A stretch of 64,000 nt of DNA from Candidatus Aenigmatarchaeota archaeon (GCA_016932735.1 JAFGCI010000002.1:173383-237382), one strand, 5' to 3'; shown: positions 1-9,307, counted from the stretch's first letter. Program-made: numbers and translations. The notes: generated by a model from the sequence alone, not told the origin.

Positions 1-45
1 ATAATTTATTATCACGCCTTAGTATAAATAGCATATTTGAAATTC

Positions 46-58
46 CATTTAAAAAACG
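46..58 (+). promoter_or_regulatory. TATA-like promoter of the KH protein-Rli1 pair
   Basis: The A/T-rich box TTTAAAAAA lies about 25-30 nt upstream of the first possible start codons (GTG 77, ATG 86), the normal archaeal TATA distance. The transcript would then be leaderless or nearly so. Position is by inspection only. Confidence 0.45.
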
Positions 59-85
59 TTCTTTCAATACTATACTGTGATTATC

Positions 86-586
86 ATGAAGACCCCTATA
101 TGTGAAATGTGCCTTCATAGCGACACTCTCTGTCCGGAATGCAAAGAAAAGGTAAATTCTGGAAAGGTCACTGCATGCGATATAAGAATAGCCAGGAACC
201 TTTTTAGCATTTCAAGGGAGGTCAAAGATCTGGACAATGTGGAGATTATTAAATGTATGGAATCTCCAAATCTGATTGTCGTTATCTGCAAGGAGGGCGA
301 TGCGGGCAAGATAGTCGGAAGCAACGGCATAATTGTCAAGAAGCTTGCATCGATACTTCAGAAACAGATACGCGTTGTCGAGGAACCCAAGGACAAGGAA
401 GACATGATAAAGAAACTACTTCACCCTGTACCCGTTCTCGGAATCAATATTTTATATACTCCTCACGGAGAAATGTTAAAAGTGATAATACCGAAAAACA
501 AAAGGCCTCCGGCATCAGACGAACATATGAGCGACATAATGAAAAAGATATATGATCAGGATATGGTTGTTGTCCCTGAAGAATGA
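86..586 (+). CDS. Archaeal NusA-like KH-domain RNA-binding protein
   Basis: About 166 aa. The N-terminus has two CxxC pairs (CEMC and CPEC), a likely zinc knuckle, followed by a KH domain with a GxxG-type loop (GKIVGSNG) in the middle and a second short region. Archaeal proteins of this kind are related to the KH part of NusA and are usually grouped with transcription or translation genes. The ORF track starts at GTG 77, but ATG 86 is three codons further in and fits the TATA spacing equally well. The Rli1 gene starts 10 nt after the stop, so the two are probably co-transcribed. Exact function is unproven; RNA binding is well supported by the motif. Confidence 0.8.
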   Translation: MKTPICEMCLHSDTLCPECKEKVNSGKVTACDIRIARNLFSISREVKDLDNVEIIKCMESPNLIVVICKEGDAGKIVGSNGIIVKKLASILQKQIRVVEEPKDKEDMIKKLLHPVPVLGINILYTPHGEMLKVIIPKNKRPPASDEHMSDIMKKIYDQDMVVVPEE

Positions 587-595
587 GCTGATTCT

Positions 596-2398
596 ATGGC
601 ATCCAAGAAGCGTATAATAGTGATAGATAAAGAAAAATGCAAATCCGATAAATGCCCTTACCAGTGCATGAAAGTCTGCCCTGTCAACAGGACGGGAGAT
701 GAATGTATAACAATAGATCCCCTGACGAAAATGCCGGTCTTCAGCGAGATAATGTGCATAAGCTGCGGGCTTTGCGTCAACAGGTGCGCAAAGATTGAGC
801 ATAACGCAATATCGCTTGTCAATCTTCCTGAAGAGCTTGACGAAGACCCGATTCACAGATACGGGTCCAATGCATTCGCCCTTTACGGGCTTCCACTGCC
901 GAAAGCTGGTTCTGTGACCGGCCTCATCGGACAGAACGGAATCGGAAAGTCAACAATAATGAACCTGCTCACAGGTTCTGTAAGACCGAATCTCGGTGTC
1001 TTCACAAGGGAATCTTCATGGGATGAAATCATAGAAAGATTCAAAGGGACTGAACTTCAGAACTATCTCGAAAAACTTAGGGACTCCAAAATAAGAAGTT
1101 CTTTCAAGCCTCAGAATGTTGATAAGATTCCAAAGGTTATGAAAGGAAAGATTTCCGGCCTGATTGAGAAGTTTCCTTCGAAAGAGAAGGCAGAAGAGCT
1201 GCTGAAGACTTTCGATATAGAAAGCATCAAAGACAAAAAAACGGACGAGCTTTCCGGCGGAGAGCTTCAGCTCCTTGCAATCATAGCAACGCTTTCAAGG
1301 GAAGCCGATTTTTATTTTTTCGATGAGCCTTCAAGCTATCTTGATGTGAAGCAGAGGCTTCTGATGGCTCAGGAAGTAAGAAAGGCCGCTGAGAATGCTG
1401 TCGTTCTAGTAGTGGAGCATGACCTTGCCGTCCTCGACTATCTTAGCGATTTCATACACATAACATATGGGCAGCCGGCAGTCTTCGGAGTTGTTTCAAA
1501 GCCTTATGGTGTTCGTGTCGGGATAAACACGTACCTAGACGGCTTCATAAAAGAGGAGAATATGAGATTCCGCTCAAAGCCAATAACATTCCCCAAGATT
1601 GCGATAGAATCTGAGAAGAGGAAGAAATTTCTTGATTTTCCTGATTTTGAGAAAAATTTTGAAGGATTCTCCATGAAAACGGAATCGGGGAGCCTTCATC
1701 AGGGCGAGATAATAGGAATTGTCGGGCCGAACGGAATCGGGAAGACGACTTTCATAAAGATGCTGGCAGGGAAACTCAAACCAGATAACGAGCCTGAGAA
1801 TTTCATAAAAGACCTCAATCTCTCTTACAAGCCGCAAAGGATAGTCCTTGAAAAAGACGAGAACTTCATGACAGTCCATGAATTTTTGGAGAAGACCATA
1901 AAGGACAATGTATATGAAACCGAGTTCAAGAACATGGCAAGAAGCCTTGGTGTTGAGAAGAACCTTGAAAAGATGATGAATGTCTTATCCGGCGGAGAGC
2001 TTCAATCGGTCTTTATCCTGCGAGCCATCTGGCAGGAGCATAACCTCATATTATTTGATGAGCCTTCGGCATTCCTTGATGTCGAGCAGAGGCTTCTGGT
2101 CGCAAAGATAATAAAAGACCACATAACAAAAACCGAGGTTTCCGGCTTTGTCGTAGACCATGACTTACAGTTTCTTGATGCGGTCGCTGACAGGATAATG
2201 GTTTTCGACGGGAAAAGCGGAGTTTTGGGGGAAGGCTACAAGCCCATGAGCCTTCATGCCGGCATGAACAAGTTCCTGAAAATTGTCAACGTGACGTTCC
2301 GACGCGATCCTCAGACAGGACGCGCCCGCGCAAACAAGAAGGATTCCCAGAAGGACCAGGAACAGAAAGCCAGCGGGAAGTATTATTATATGGGATGA
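596..2398 (+). CDS. rli1: ABCE1/Rli1 ribosome recycling ATPase
   Basis: 600 aa, the normal length. The N-terminal ~80 residues carry two ferredoxin-like cysteine clusters (CKSDKCPYQCMKVCP and CISCGLCVNRC) that bind two 4Fe-4S clusters. Two ABC ATPase domains follow, each with a Walker A (GQNGIGKS; GPNGIGKT), an LSGGE signature and a Walker B ending in DEPS. This soluble protein splits 70S/80S ribosomes after termination together with aRF1 or Pelota. It is essential in archaea and eukaryotes. It follows the KH-domain gene by 10 nt and is convergent with the PIN gene. All key motifs are intact. Confidence 0.98.
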   Translation: MASKKRIIVIDKEKCKSDKCPYQCMKVCPVNRTGDECITIDPLTKMPVFSEIMCISCGLCVNRCAKIEHNAISLVNLPEELDEDPIHRYGSNAFALYGLPLPKAGSVTGLIGQNGIGKSTIMNLLTGSVRPNLGVFTRESSWDEIIERFKGTELQNYLEKLRDSKIRSSFKPQNVDKIPKVMKGKISGLIEKFPSKEKAEELLKTFDIESIKDKKTDELSGGELQLLAIIATLSREADFYFFDEPSSYLDVKQRLLMAQEVRKAAENAVVLVVEHDLAVLDYLSDFIHITYGQPAVFGVVSKPYGVRVGINTYLDGFIKEENMRFRSKPITFPKIAIESEKRKKFLDFPDFEKNFEGFSMKTESGSLHQGEIIGIVGPNGIGKTTFIKMLAGKLKPDNEPENFIKDLNLSYKPQRIVLEKDENFMTVHEFLEKTIKDNVYETEFKNMARSLGVEKNLEKMMNVLSGGELQSVFILRAIWQEHNLILFDEPSAFLDVEQRLLVAKIIKDHITKTEVSGFVVDHDLQFLDAVADRIMVFDGKSGVLGEGYKPMSLHAGMNKFLKIVNVTFRRDPQTGRARANKKDSQKDQEQKASGKYYYMG

Positions 2399-2428
2399 TT
2401 TTTGAATCTAAATTAAGAAGTAATATTA

Positions 2429-3034
2429 TCATTCTTTTTTTCTAATATATTTATCAGAAAAATCATTAAATTTCATGATGTCTTTATAATAATGCTTCTT
2501 TATGTCATCCATATTTCCGTCTAAGTCATCACATGTTACAAAAAGGCATTTGTTCTTTTTTGCCAAGATAATATGTAATAAATCTTGTACGTTCTTTTTT
2601 AATGGAAAATTCATTGATAAAACAGTCAAATGTTTTAAATCGACATTATTATTTTCTATTATTTTTAATCCCAATATATGATCCAGACCTCCCCATAAGT
2701 ATGCTATTTTTCTAACAGGAAAATTCTTTTCCTTCTGTAATTTTCTGAAAATTTCAGCCATAACCATTGATGAAGAATAATAGACTACACAGTTTTCTCT
2801 TTTTATCTTTAACAACTTATCAATTCTGCTATCTTTTTTTATCTTTACACAATAAACCAAATTTTTTTCTCTGATAGGAATTACAGTAGATATATCTGAT
2901 TCTATTTTAAATGCTATCTTATTCGTTTTACATTTCTGGTCGACATGTTCTGATTTCTTAAAACCTTCATCCACTTCTTTTAATAGAAAATTGTAAAATA
3001 CATTGGTATCCAGATAAATTTTTTTGATGTCCAT
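2429..3034 (-). CDS. PIN-domain protein, putative ribonuclease
   Basis: 201 aa. The N-terminus (MDIKKIYLDTNVFYNF) is a typical PIN start with the first catalytic Asp, and a late CDDLDGN segment supplies further acidic residues. PIN domains are Mg-dependent RNases, often VapC toxins, but also rRNA-processing nucleases. The start codon lies directly after the SRP54 stop, so it is the last gene of the L44e-S27e-aIF2alpha-SRP54 run. No antitoxin-like small ORF is adjacent, which argues against a simple VapBC pair. The gene is clearly more A+T-rich and Lys/Asn-rich than its neighbours, suggesting later acquisition. Confidence 0.7.
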   Translation of the reverse strand: MDIKKIYLDTNVFYNFLLKEVDEGFKKSEHVDQKCKTNKIAFKIESDISTVIPIREKNLVYCVKIKKDSRIDKLLKIKRENCVVYYSSSMVMAEIFRKLQKEKNFPVRKIAYLWGGLDHILGLKIIENNNVDLKHLTVLSMNFPLKKNVQDLLHIILAKKNKCLFVTCDDLDGNMDDIKKHYYKDIMKFNDFSDKYIRKKE

Positions 3035-3036
3035 TC

Positions 3037-4380
3037 TTACATCCCGCCGCCCATTCCAAACTGCTTCATCATCCTTGCAAGCGGACCTCTTTTTAATCCT
3101 TTTCCGCCGCCCGCCATCTTCATTACTTTTTTTACCTGTTTGAAGTTTTTTATCAGTTCCTTTATGTCGCTTTCAGAAGTTCCGGAGCCTTTTGCAATTC
3201 TTGCGATCCGCGTGTTTTTGATGATATCCGGATCTTCCTTCTCGGGCTCTGTCATGCTGTCGATTATGTATTTCCATTTCTTCATCTTCTCTTCCTGGAC
3301 ATCCATGAATCCTGCAGGCATCTTTTTCATCATGCCGCTTCCCGAAAGCCCGGGAATCATGTCCATCATTTTCGATAGGGAGCCCATCCCCTGCATAGAT
3401 TTCAGCTGTTCATAAAATTCATTCAGTGTGAATTTCCCTTCCATTATCTTTTTGGCGGCTTTCTCATCAAAGCCTGCGGATTTTGCCTTATCGATGAGAC
3501 CCTGTATGTCACCATAACCGATTAACTTTGAAATGAACCTCTTCGGGTCATATTGTTCAAGGTCTGACGATTTCTCTCCGACTCCGATGAACTTGACCTT
3601 TGCGCCGGATGCTGATGCAGCTGCCAATGCTCCGCCGGCTTTTGCTGTCCCGTCCATCTTTGAAATAATTATTCCTGTGATTCCGACAAGCTTGTTGAAT
3701 TCCTCCGCCTGTTTCCTTGCAGCCTGACCGATATCGGCTGGTATGACCAGCAGGACCTCGTCGGGCTTTATGATTTCACCGAGATTCTTCAGCTCCTTCG
3801 CAAGCTCTGCGTCCAATGCATCGCGGCCTGCAGAATCAAAAATCATGACCTCCTCTTTGGATTCTTTCAGAGCCTTTTTTGCGGTGGCCTCTGCCGTCTT
3901 TTCATCAGCGTAAACAGGAACGTCTATTTTTGCCGCAATCTGTCTTAACTGGTCGCGTGCTGCCGGCCTGTGGACATCACATCCGATAAGAGCGGGTCCC
4001 ATTCCCCTCGTTTTGAACCATTTGGCAAGCTTTCCTGCGTGAGTTGTCTTTCCGGATGCGAAGAGACCTATAAGCAGGATTTTTTGCGGTTTCAGAGAGA
4101 ATGTTCCGGGCTCTTCGCCCAAAAAAGAAACGAGCTCATCATAAAGTATCCTTATGAAATATTCCTTTAATGTCAGTCCTGTGGGCGGTTTTTCTTTCAG
4201 TATTTTTTCTTTTATCCTGCTGGAGAGCTCAAAAACCAGTTTAACGTCCACGTCGCTCTGGAGAAGGACCCGCTGAAGGTCGCGGATGACCATCTCCACC
4301 GCTTCCTTATCGACAACGCCAAGGCCTGCTATTCTCTTGAACGTGTTCTTCAGGCCAGAGCCTAATCCGTCTAAGACCAT
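3037..4380 (-). CDS. srp54: Signal recognition particle GTPase SRP54
   Basis: 447 aa. N domain, then a GTPase domain with GLFASGKTT (G1), DSAGRDA (G3-like) and SKMDGTAKAGGA (G4/G5 region), and a Met-rich C-terminal M domain (MQGMGSLSKMMDMIPG) ending in a Gly-Met tail. It binds signal sequences and the 7S RNA, whose gene is also in this window at about 45.1 kb, and delivers ribosomes to the membrane via FtsY. It follows aIF2-alpha by 39 nt on the same strand. The G1 motif has Phe-Ala where many homologues have Gln-Gly or Asn-Gly, otherwise it is regular. Confidence 0.97.
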   Translation of the reverse strand: MVLDGLGSGLKNTFKRIAGLGVVDKEAVEMVIRDLQRVLLQSDVDVKLVFELSSRIKEKILKEKPPTGLTLKEYFIRILYDELVSFLGEEPGTFSLKPQKILLIGLFASGKTTHAGKLAKWFKTRGMGPALIGCDVHRPAARDQLRQIAAKIDVPVYADEKTAEATAKKALKESKEEVMIFDSAGRDALDAELAKELKNLGEIIKPDEVLLVIPADIGQAARKQAEEFNKLVGITGIIISKMDGTAKAGGALAAASASGAKVKFIGVGEKSSDLEQYDPKRFISKLIGYGDIQGLIDKAKSAGFDEKAAKKIMEGKFTLNEFYEQLKSMQGMGSLSKMMDMIPGLSGSGMMKKMPAGFMDVQEEKMKKWKYIIDSMTEPEKEDPDIIKNTRIARIAKGSGTSESDIKELIKNFKQVKKVMKMAGGGKGLKRGPLARMMKQFGMGGGM

Positions 4381-4419
4381 ACAATCATTTTATAGTATTA
4401 TATTTAAAACAGAAACCGC

Positions 4420-5196
4420 TTACTTTCTCGCCCTGCTTTCAACTTCGAATGAGGCAACGCCCTGGTTTTTCTCTATTTCCTTTGATATTCTCTGGCTCTC
4501 GGCCTCAAGGGAAGACTGAATTTCCTTGAAATTCTTCCCGGATTTGGATATCGTGTATTTAGGAGCTGAAATGTATTTGACTTCAAACCCCGATTTCTGG
4601 GAAGCGAGAAGCACCTTCTTTATTATTTCGACACCTTCTTCTTTGTATGTTATGAGGTTAAGCTCTGACTTGAGTATATAGACTTTCTCCGAATAGTTCC
4701 TTTTGACCAAATCAATAACAGCGTCTGACCATTTCTTTTCCAGTTCGCTTCTTTTCCTGAAAAGGTCTTCATTTTTGAATGCAATATCAAGTGCCTTGGA
4801 AACGGATCCAAAGCTTTCCTGCAATGGGTATCCTATATTATCCTGAATCTTTTCAAAGTCTATATGCATGTTTTTTGCGAGAATTTCAAGCATTTTCAGG
4901 GATTTCTGCTCTCTTTTGAATTCGTTCATCTTTCTTGATGCCTGTTCGTCAGAGACGCGTTTTGCAGAAAGAGATATGTGATTCCCGTCTATTTTCATTA
5001 TTGTGCATACAAGATACTGGTTCTCTTTGAGAAATTCCCTTATGTTTCTGACCCATCTTCTGGCGACTTCAGAAACATGTATCATTCCGGTCAGGTTTTC
5101 ATATTCGACGAGTTTTGCGAAAGCCGAGTTGGGGTTTATCGTAGTTATTCTGCAAACAACCAATTCGTTGAATTCCGGCTTCCCTGATTTTTTCAC
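4420..5196 (-). CDS. Translation initiation factor aIF2 subunit alpha
   Basis: 258 aa. An N-terminal S1/OB domain (FAKLVEYENLTGMIHVSEVA, then a basic RRWVRNIREF segment) is followed by a helical middle and a C-terminal alpha/beta domain that contacts the gamma subunit. It is part of the heterotrimer that carries Met-tRNAi to the small subunit. The start is GTG at 5196, which overlaps the S27e stop as GTGA, implying translational coupling. The usual archaeal order S27e-aIF2alpha is kept; Nop10, often next, is missing and SRP54 follows instead. Confidence 0.95.
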   Translation of the reverse strand: MKKSGKPEFNELVVCRITTINPNSAFAKLVEYENLTGMIHVSEVARRWVRNIREFLKENQYLVCTIMKIDGNHISLSAKRVSDEQASRKMNEFKREQKSLKMLEILAKNMHIDFEKIQDNIGYPLQESFGSVSKALDIAFKNEDLFRKRSELEKKWSDAVIDLVKRNYSEKVYILKSELNLITYKEEGVEIIKKVLLASQKSGFEVKYISAPKYTISKSGKNFKEIQSSLEAESQRISKEIEKNQGVASFEVESRARK

Positions 5197-5363
5197 TCGG
5201 CAACACCGATAATTTTATCCTTATCGATTCTGGCCTTTCCGCCCGACGGCTGCGCGATGACCTCATCGCAAACGAGGCATTTCACAACCGTAGTTGGTTT
5301 TTCAAATACCACCTGTTCATTGTGGCATTTCTTGCATTTCACTTTAAGGAATTTTGATGTCAT
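5193..5363 (-). CDS. rps27e: Ribosomal protein S27e (short, not in the ORF track)
   Basis: A 56-aa ORF read directly from the sequence, starting MTSKFLKVKCKKCHN and ending KIIGVAE. It has the four zinc-binding cysteines in the family pattern (CKKC about 16 residues before CLVC) and the PSGGKARI segment typical of S27e. An SD-like GTGAT lies just upstream of the ATG. It sits 9 nt after L44e and its stop overlaps the GTG start of aIF2-alpha, the standard archaeal arrangement. It fell below the length cutoff of the supplied track. Confidence 0.95.
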   Translation of the reverse strand: MTSKFLKVKCKKCHNEQVVFEKPTTVVKCLVCDEVIAQPSGGKARIDKDKIIGVAE

Positions 5364-5372
5364 AATTATCAC

Positions 5373-5657
5373 TTATGTCAATTCAAACTTCTTGACCTTG
5401 AAACCGCTTCTTGTGGAAGCCTTTCCACATTCCTTGCATGTATATCTGAGGTCAAGCCTTTTTGTCGGCTTTCCTTCTCCCTTGGGATTCGGTCTGGGGA
5501 ACGAGCCGTAACCTTCCAGTTTTCTCTTGAATCTTCTCTGCGCCTGGCAGTTTGGATGCGCCTTACCCCTGCCCTTTTTCTTTGCCTGCTTTACTGTATG
5601 TTCTGTGTGTTTGTTACATTTCGGGCAGAGCATTTTCTTTGATTTGGGGAATTTCAT
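5373..5657 (-). CDS. rpl44e: Ribosomal protein L44e
   Basis: 94 aa from the ATG at 5657 (MKFPKSKK). The track's start at 5669 adds four residues read from the SD region; GGTGATAATC precedes this ATG, so 5657 is the better start. The protein is highly basic with two zinc CxxC pairs (CPKC near the N-terminus; CKEC near the C-terminus) and the conserved GRGKAHPNCQAQRRFKRKLEGYG-type core of L44e. It binds 23S rRNA near the E site. It heads the L44e-S27e-aIF2alpha-SRP54-PIN run. Confidence 0.96.
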   Translation of the reverse strand: MKFPKSKKMLCPKCNKHTEHTVKQAKKKGRGKAHPNCQAQRRFKRKLEGYGSFPRPNPKGEGKPTKRLDLRYTCKECGKASTRSGFKVKKFELT

Positions 5658-5705
5658 GATTATCACCATTAACTATACATAAAGTATGTTAATAGTCATT
5701 GAGCC

Positions 5706-5719
5706 TTAAATTTATAAGC
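5706..5719 (-). promoter_or_regulatory. TATA box of the L44e operon
   Basis: On the minus strand CTTATAAATTTAAG lies about 50-60 nt upstream of the L44e ATG. Transcription about 25 nt downstream leaves a leader of some 30 nt that carries the GGTGAT Shine-Dalgarno site. It also defines the boundary with the GINS gene, which ends just upstream. Confidence 0.55.
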
Positions 5720-5739
5720 TTTCCCAAGAAATGGTGTTT

Positions 5740-6357
5740 TCAGGCATCTTTTCCGGATGCAGCAGACCTTATAATAACGCCTTTCTTGATTTTTTCTATG
5801 ACTTTCGCATTTTCGGTGGGTACAGTGGCTATATCTCCCTTTTTGAAAGGTCCATACGGCTTAAGGTCTGTTCCCATGAACTCATGCATATCGTCTATAA
5901 AATCAACAACGCTGTCTGTTGGCTCTTCGTTCGGTTTTTCATTATTAATCGGCTGTTCTGGGGTGGGTGTTTCCGGCACCTCTTCTGATGGTGGTATTTG
6001 ATTTGGTTTTGATGGAGCCAGTTTATGAGCCATTTCATCTCTGAATCCGGCAATATTATTAACAATTTCCCTGAAAAGCATTTCTTCGCTCTCAATCAGG
6101 TTCTGAGGCTCAACATCGCTTCTTACAAAATCTAGAGCGGCGTTGACTATCTTTCTTTCGCGCAGTTCAAATATGGATTCCAGACGCCTCTTGGCCGTTT
6201 CCAGCTCATCAGAGCTTTCGCCCTCAGAGACTGCCCTTTTCTTGCTCCCTATGTAAGCTTTAATCTCTTCAAAAAAACTGTCCGGTAATTTAGCTGGTAT
6301 GGTTGAATTCTTCTTCTCTTCTTCGTAAATCTTTCTTATTCCTTCGAAAGTTATCAT
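5740..6357 (-). CDS. GINS complex subunit (Gins51-like)
   Basis: About 205 aa from the ATG at 6357. The track ORF begins at 6522 inside primase, giving an Arg/Glu-rich stretch that is only out-of-frame primase sequence, so I moved the start. A helical A domain (about residues 1-115), an acidic Pro-rich linker and a small beta B domain at the C-terminus (FMGTDLKPYGPFKKGDIATV) match archaeal Gins51. GINS joins Cdc45/RecJ-like protein and MCM as the replicative helicase. Adjacency to the primase small subunit is a known archaeal arrangement. Confidence 0.85.
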   Translation of the reverse strand: MITFEGIRKIYEEEKKNSTIPAKLPDSFFEEIKAYIGSKKRAVSEGESSDELETAKRRLESIFELRERKIVNAALDFVRSDVEPQNLIESEEMLFREIVNNIAGFRDEMAHKLAPSKPNQIPPSEEVPETPTPEQPINNEKPNEEPTDSVVDFIDDMHEFMGTDLKPYGPFKKGDIATVPTENAKVIEKIKKGVIIRSAASGKDA

Positions 6358-6401
6358 AAGTACCTGATTATAATAGAATATCTGTAATTTAAGAAGTATG
6401 C

Positions 6402-7715
6402 TCAGAAGTCCATATCGGTCGGATAGCTGCTCTTTATTTTCCTCTTCCTCTTCTTTGGCTTCTTCTGTTTCTCTATGAATGTCTTGAGGACGTATGTTGC
6501 GGGATTCCTGTACTTCTCGCACTCATCAGGCTCGCATGCACCGACATCCATGTACCAACCATCTTTCCCGCAGTTAGGCGGCAGGACATCCGGCTTTCTT
6601 CTGTGATTCCTTATATGCATGACTATGGTATTTCTCGGAAGAGGCGGCGTATTCATTGAATTCCATAAATGGAGCCTGTTTTCGATGACGTCCCAATCCC
6701 ATTTAACCGACCTGAGAAAAGATGTGAGAATGAACATTGCCCTTTTTCTGCCGTCGCTCATTCCTTTCAGGATGTTATGGATGCATGCAGGGAAATAATC
6801 CTCCTGTATCGCTCCTTCTATTTCATAGTCAATGACATTTCCGCTCCTGATCTCTTCGTCCTTTCTCTTTTCTTTCAATTCAAGAGCTCTGGAAAACAAT
6901 GATTCGGCCTCGTTTTTCCTATGCCTGTCCATAAAGCCCATATCAGTCCTCACGTTTTCCGGCTTCGCCCATTCCTTATCGAACTTATCTATATCATCTA
7001 TACAGAAAGGCACCGATACGAGCATTGATTTCATATTGAGGGAATAAGGCATCCTGAAAAGGTGCCTCGGCGAAATCAGAATAGGGTCTATATCGACTAT
7101 CTTCCAGGGATTTATCGTGCCGTCCTTATTCTTAATATCCTCAATTTTTATTCCGGCCGTCTTTGCCATCTCTTCCCAGGACCATCTTTTTTCCAGATTT
7201 GATATCAGTCTTTCCCTTGTGAACTCTCTAAGGTAATCGGCAACAGCCCTCGGAAGCTGCGGGAACCTGCTTTTTACGGGCTCGAAATTTATTTCCTTTG
7301 GGAATGATTCCCACGGGATTCCCATATGGAATCCGGTTCCGCCCGTGAATTTTATCGATATGTTTTCAATATCATGTTCATTCAGAGCCCACTTCAATGC
7401 TTTCGCCGCCTCTTTTCCGTGTTCAGTATCCTTGCAGTCGAGGTCAAGGATTATGTCCCAGCCTTCCCTGATATCATCATAATTATCCTGCCTGATGGAC
7501 ATTGGATTAGTCCATCTCTCTATGGAGCAATGGAATTCTATCGCGCCCTTCTTCACCATTTCGAGTATGTCCGAGGGGTTCTTTACCATGTCAGGCCTTG
7601 ATGAAAATCCGCCTCCATCAAAAACTCCGGCAATTTCTCTTTTTCTGGCGGCTTTAACCATTGCTTCCCTTACATCGTCCCTGTAGTAATACCTGAAAAC
7701 GGGATTAATTGCCAT
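6402..7715 (-). CDS. priS: DNA primase small (catalytic) subunit
   Basis: 437 aa, slightly longer than typical. The catalytic Asp pair is visible in the segment DIILDLDCKDTEHG, with the downstream SIKFTGGTGFHMGIPWESF block containing the conserved Gly-Phe-His of archaeo-eukaryotic primases. A C-terminal tail is Lys-rich. It makes RNA/DNA primers with PriL, which is not in this window. It is followed by the GINS subunit on the same strand, so priming and helicase parts are probably co-expressed. Translation starts at the ATG at 7715 (MAINPVFRYYY). Confidence 0.95.
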   Translation of the reverse strand: MAINPVFRYYYRDDVREAMVKAARKREIAGVFDGGGFSSRPDMVKNPSDILEMVKKGAIEFHCSIERWTNPMSIRQDNYDDIREGWDIILDLDCKDTEHGKEAAKALKWALNEHDIENISIKFTGGTGFHMGIPWESFPKEINFEPVKSRFPQLPRAVADYLREFTRERLISNLEKRWSWEEMAKTAGIKIEDIKNKDGTINPWKIVDIDPILISPRHLFRMPYSLNMKSMLVSVPFCIDDIDKFDKEWAKPENVRTDMGFMDRHRKNEAESLFSRALELKEKRKDEEIRSGNVIDYEIEGAIQEDYFPACIHNILKGMSDGRKRAMFILTSFLRSVKWDWDVIENRLHLWNSMNTPPLPRNTIVMHIRNHRRKPDVLPPNCGKDGWYMDVGACEPDECEKYRNPATYVLKTFIEKQKKPKKRKRKIKSSYPTDMDF

Positions 7716-7763
7716 GGTTAAGAATGGAAAAGTTGAAATTTATACTAAACTGGTCACTTTGAG

Positions 7764-8576
7764 TCATCTGAAACCTATAGCCTTGTATGTAACTACGGAC
7801 CTATAATTCCTGAGAACGTCCCCGGAGGAGGATTCGTGTAAGATTTCGATTGTATTCAGTCCCATTTCTTTTGCCGCGGACATAAGGACAGCGATTGGGG
7901 CGTATCCACAGACAGAAGCGTCCATGGTCTCAAGAACCGCGAAGAAATTCTTTATATCAAGTGAAAGTATGTTCTCGACGGCTTTGCTGTCCTTCTCTTT
8001 GGCCTCTTCGAGAGCAATGTAATGGGAGAAGTCGGAGCTTGCAACAATATTTATGTCCTTCTTCTTCGCTATTTCTGCAATCCTTTTTCCCAGTTCAATG
8101 CATTTCTCCAGCAAATTTGCTGAATAGTCTATATTGAGAATTGATATCGGCACAATGCTGAAACCCTTGAACTTCTTCTGAAGAAAGGGGAGCTGGACCT
8201 CTATTGAATGCTCATTGAGATGAGCCATGCTATCGTTATCTACGACACCCGTTTTTTCAAGGTGGAATGCGATATCATCATCAATCTTAATTTCGCCAAG
8301 AGGTGTCCTCCAGACGCCCTTGCACATCACCGAGAACTGCGCCCCGATACCCGTGTGATTTGGTCCCAGTATAATGAAAGTCTTTGCCCCCTTAAGGGAG
8401 TTTATTGCGGCAGCCGCCGTCTTTCCGGAATAGACATAACCGGCATGGGGGGACACAACCCCGATGTTTTTACCCGGCTTCGTCTCTTTAATAAAATTGT
8501 CAATCGTGGAAGAAAGTTTGCTTTTATCATCTTCATAAAATGCGCCAGCAACAGCCGGATATCTTATCTCTTCCAT
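7764..8576 (-). CDS. MEMO1 family protein
   Basis: 270 aa, normal length. The PHAGYVYSGKTAA segment near residue 45 and the ILGPNHTG segment carry the conserved metal-site histidines of the MEMO/extradiol-dioxygenase-like fold, and SSDFSHY supplies a third conserved His. Archaeal members are of unclear function; some sit with AMMECR1 and radical-SAM genes, neither of which is adjacent here. Divergent from the KaiC-like gene with a shared 68-nt promoter region. Confidence 0.92.
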   Translation of the reverse strand: MEEIRYPAVAGAFYEDDKSKLSSTIDNFIKETKPGKNIGVVSPHAGYVYSGKTAAAAINSLKGAKTFIILGPNHTGIGAQFSVMCKGVWRTPLGEIKIDDDIAFHLEKTGVVDNDSMAHLNEHSIEVQLPFLQKKFKGFSIVPISILNIDYSANLLEKCIELGKRIAEIAKKKDINIVASSDFSHYIALEEAKEKDSKAVENILSLDIKNFFAVLETMDASVCGYAPIAVLMSAAKEMGLNTIEILHESSSGDVLRNYRSVVTYKAIGFR

Positions 8577-8644
8577 GTGCTTAATTTATATTACAGTGAT
8601 TTAAATTTAGAGTAAATTAATTCATTTTTACGGGGTGATTTTTA

Positions 8645-9307
8645 ATGAGGGTGCCAACAGGAATTCCAGGTCTTGATGAGCTTATTGAAGGCGGTTTTGA
8701 GGAAGGCAACATTACTCTCGTTACAGGCGGAACCGGAACCGGAAAATCCACTTTATGCATGCAGTTCATATATAACGGGATAACACAGTACAATGAAAAG
8801 GGAGTATATATCACGACTGAGGAGAACGTCCTGAACATCAAAAGGCAGTCTGCAAAGTTCAACTGGAATATCGAAGAGCTTGAAAAGGACGGATCGCTGA
8901 GGCTGATAGAAATGGAGCCCTTTGACATTGATACTATCTCGGACCGTCTCTCTGAAGTCGTTGAAAAGATGGATGCGAAAAGGATAGTAATCGATTCTGT
9001 AAGCATGTTTGAGATGTACATACATGACCCTTTCAAGATAAGGAAGACGTTGTTCAAGATCCTTCAGAGAATCCGTGAAATGAACCGCGTCTGCATTGTA
9101 ACCGCCGAGATACCCGAGGACAGCAAAGGACTTTCCAGAGAGGGCGTAATAGAATTCATGGTAGACGGCGTAATACTCCTAAAATACCTGGGCATCGCGA
9201 AATACAAAAGGTCTCTTGCTATACGAAAGATGAGAATGACAGACCATTCATCGGACATACATCCCTTCGAGATAACACAACAGGGAATAGAGGTTTATTC
9301 GGTTTAG
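8645..9307 (+). CDS. KaiC-like RecA-superfamily ATPase
   Basis: 220 aa, one KaiC domain. Walker A is GGTGTGKST, the tandem-Glu catalytic region is YITTEEN, and Walker B is KRIVIDSVS. The C-terminus has the FEITQQGIEVYS ending seen in archaeal single-domain KaiC-like proteins. These are likely signal-responsive ATPases, sometimes linked to archaella or taxis; no partner is adjacent, so the role is open. An SD site GGTGAT lies 5 nt before the ATG, and TTTAAATTT about 40 nt upstream may be the TATA box. Confidence 0.9.
   Translation: MRVPTGIPGLDELIEGGFEEGNITLVTGGTGTGKSTLCMQFIYNGITQYNEKGVYITTEENVLNIKRQSAKFNWNIEELEKDGSLRLIEMEPFDIDTISDRLSEVVEKMDAKRIVIDSVSMFEMYIHDPFKIRKTLFKILQRIREMNRVCIVTAEIPEDSKGLSREGVIEFMVDGVILLKYLGIAKYKRSLAIRKMRMTDHSSDIHPFEITQQGIEVYSV

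Noticed and set aside
6358-6522. N-terminal extension of the GINS ORF with a Glu-rich stretch
   Set aside because: It overlaps the primase coding sequence out of frame; the GINS fold begins at ATG 6357.
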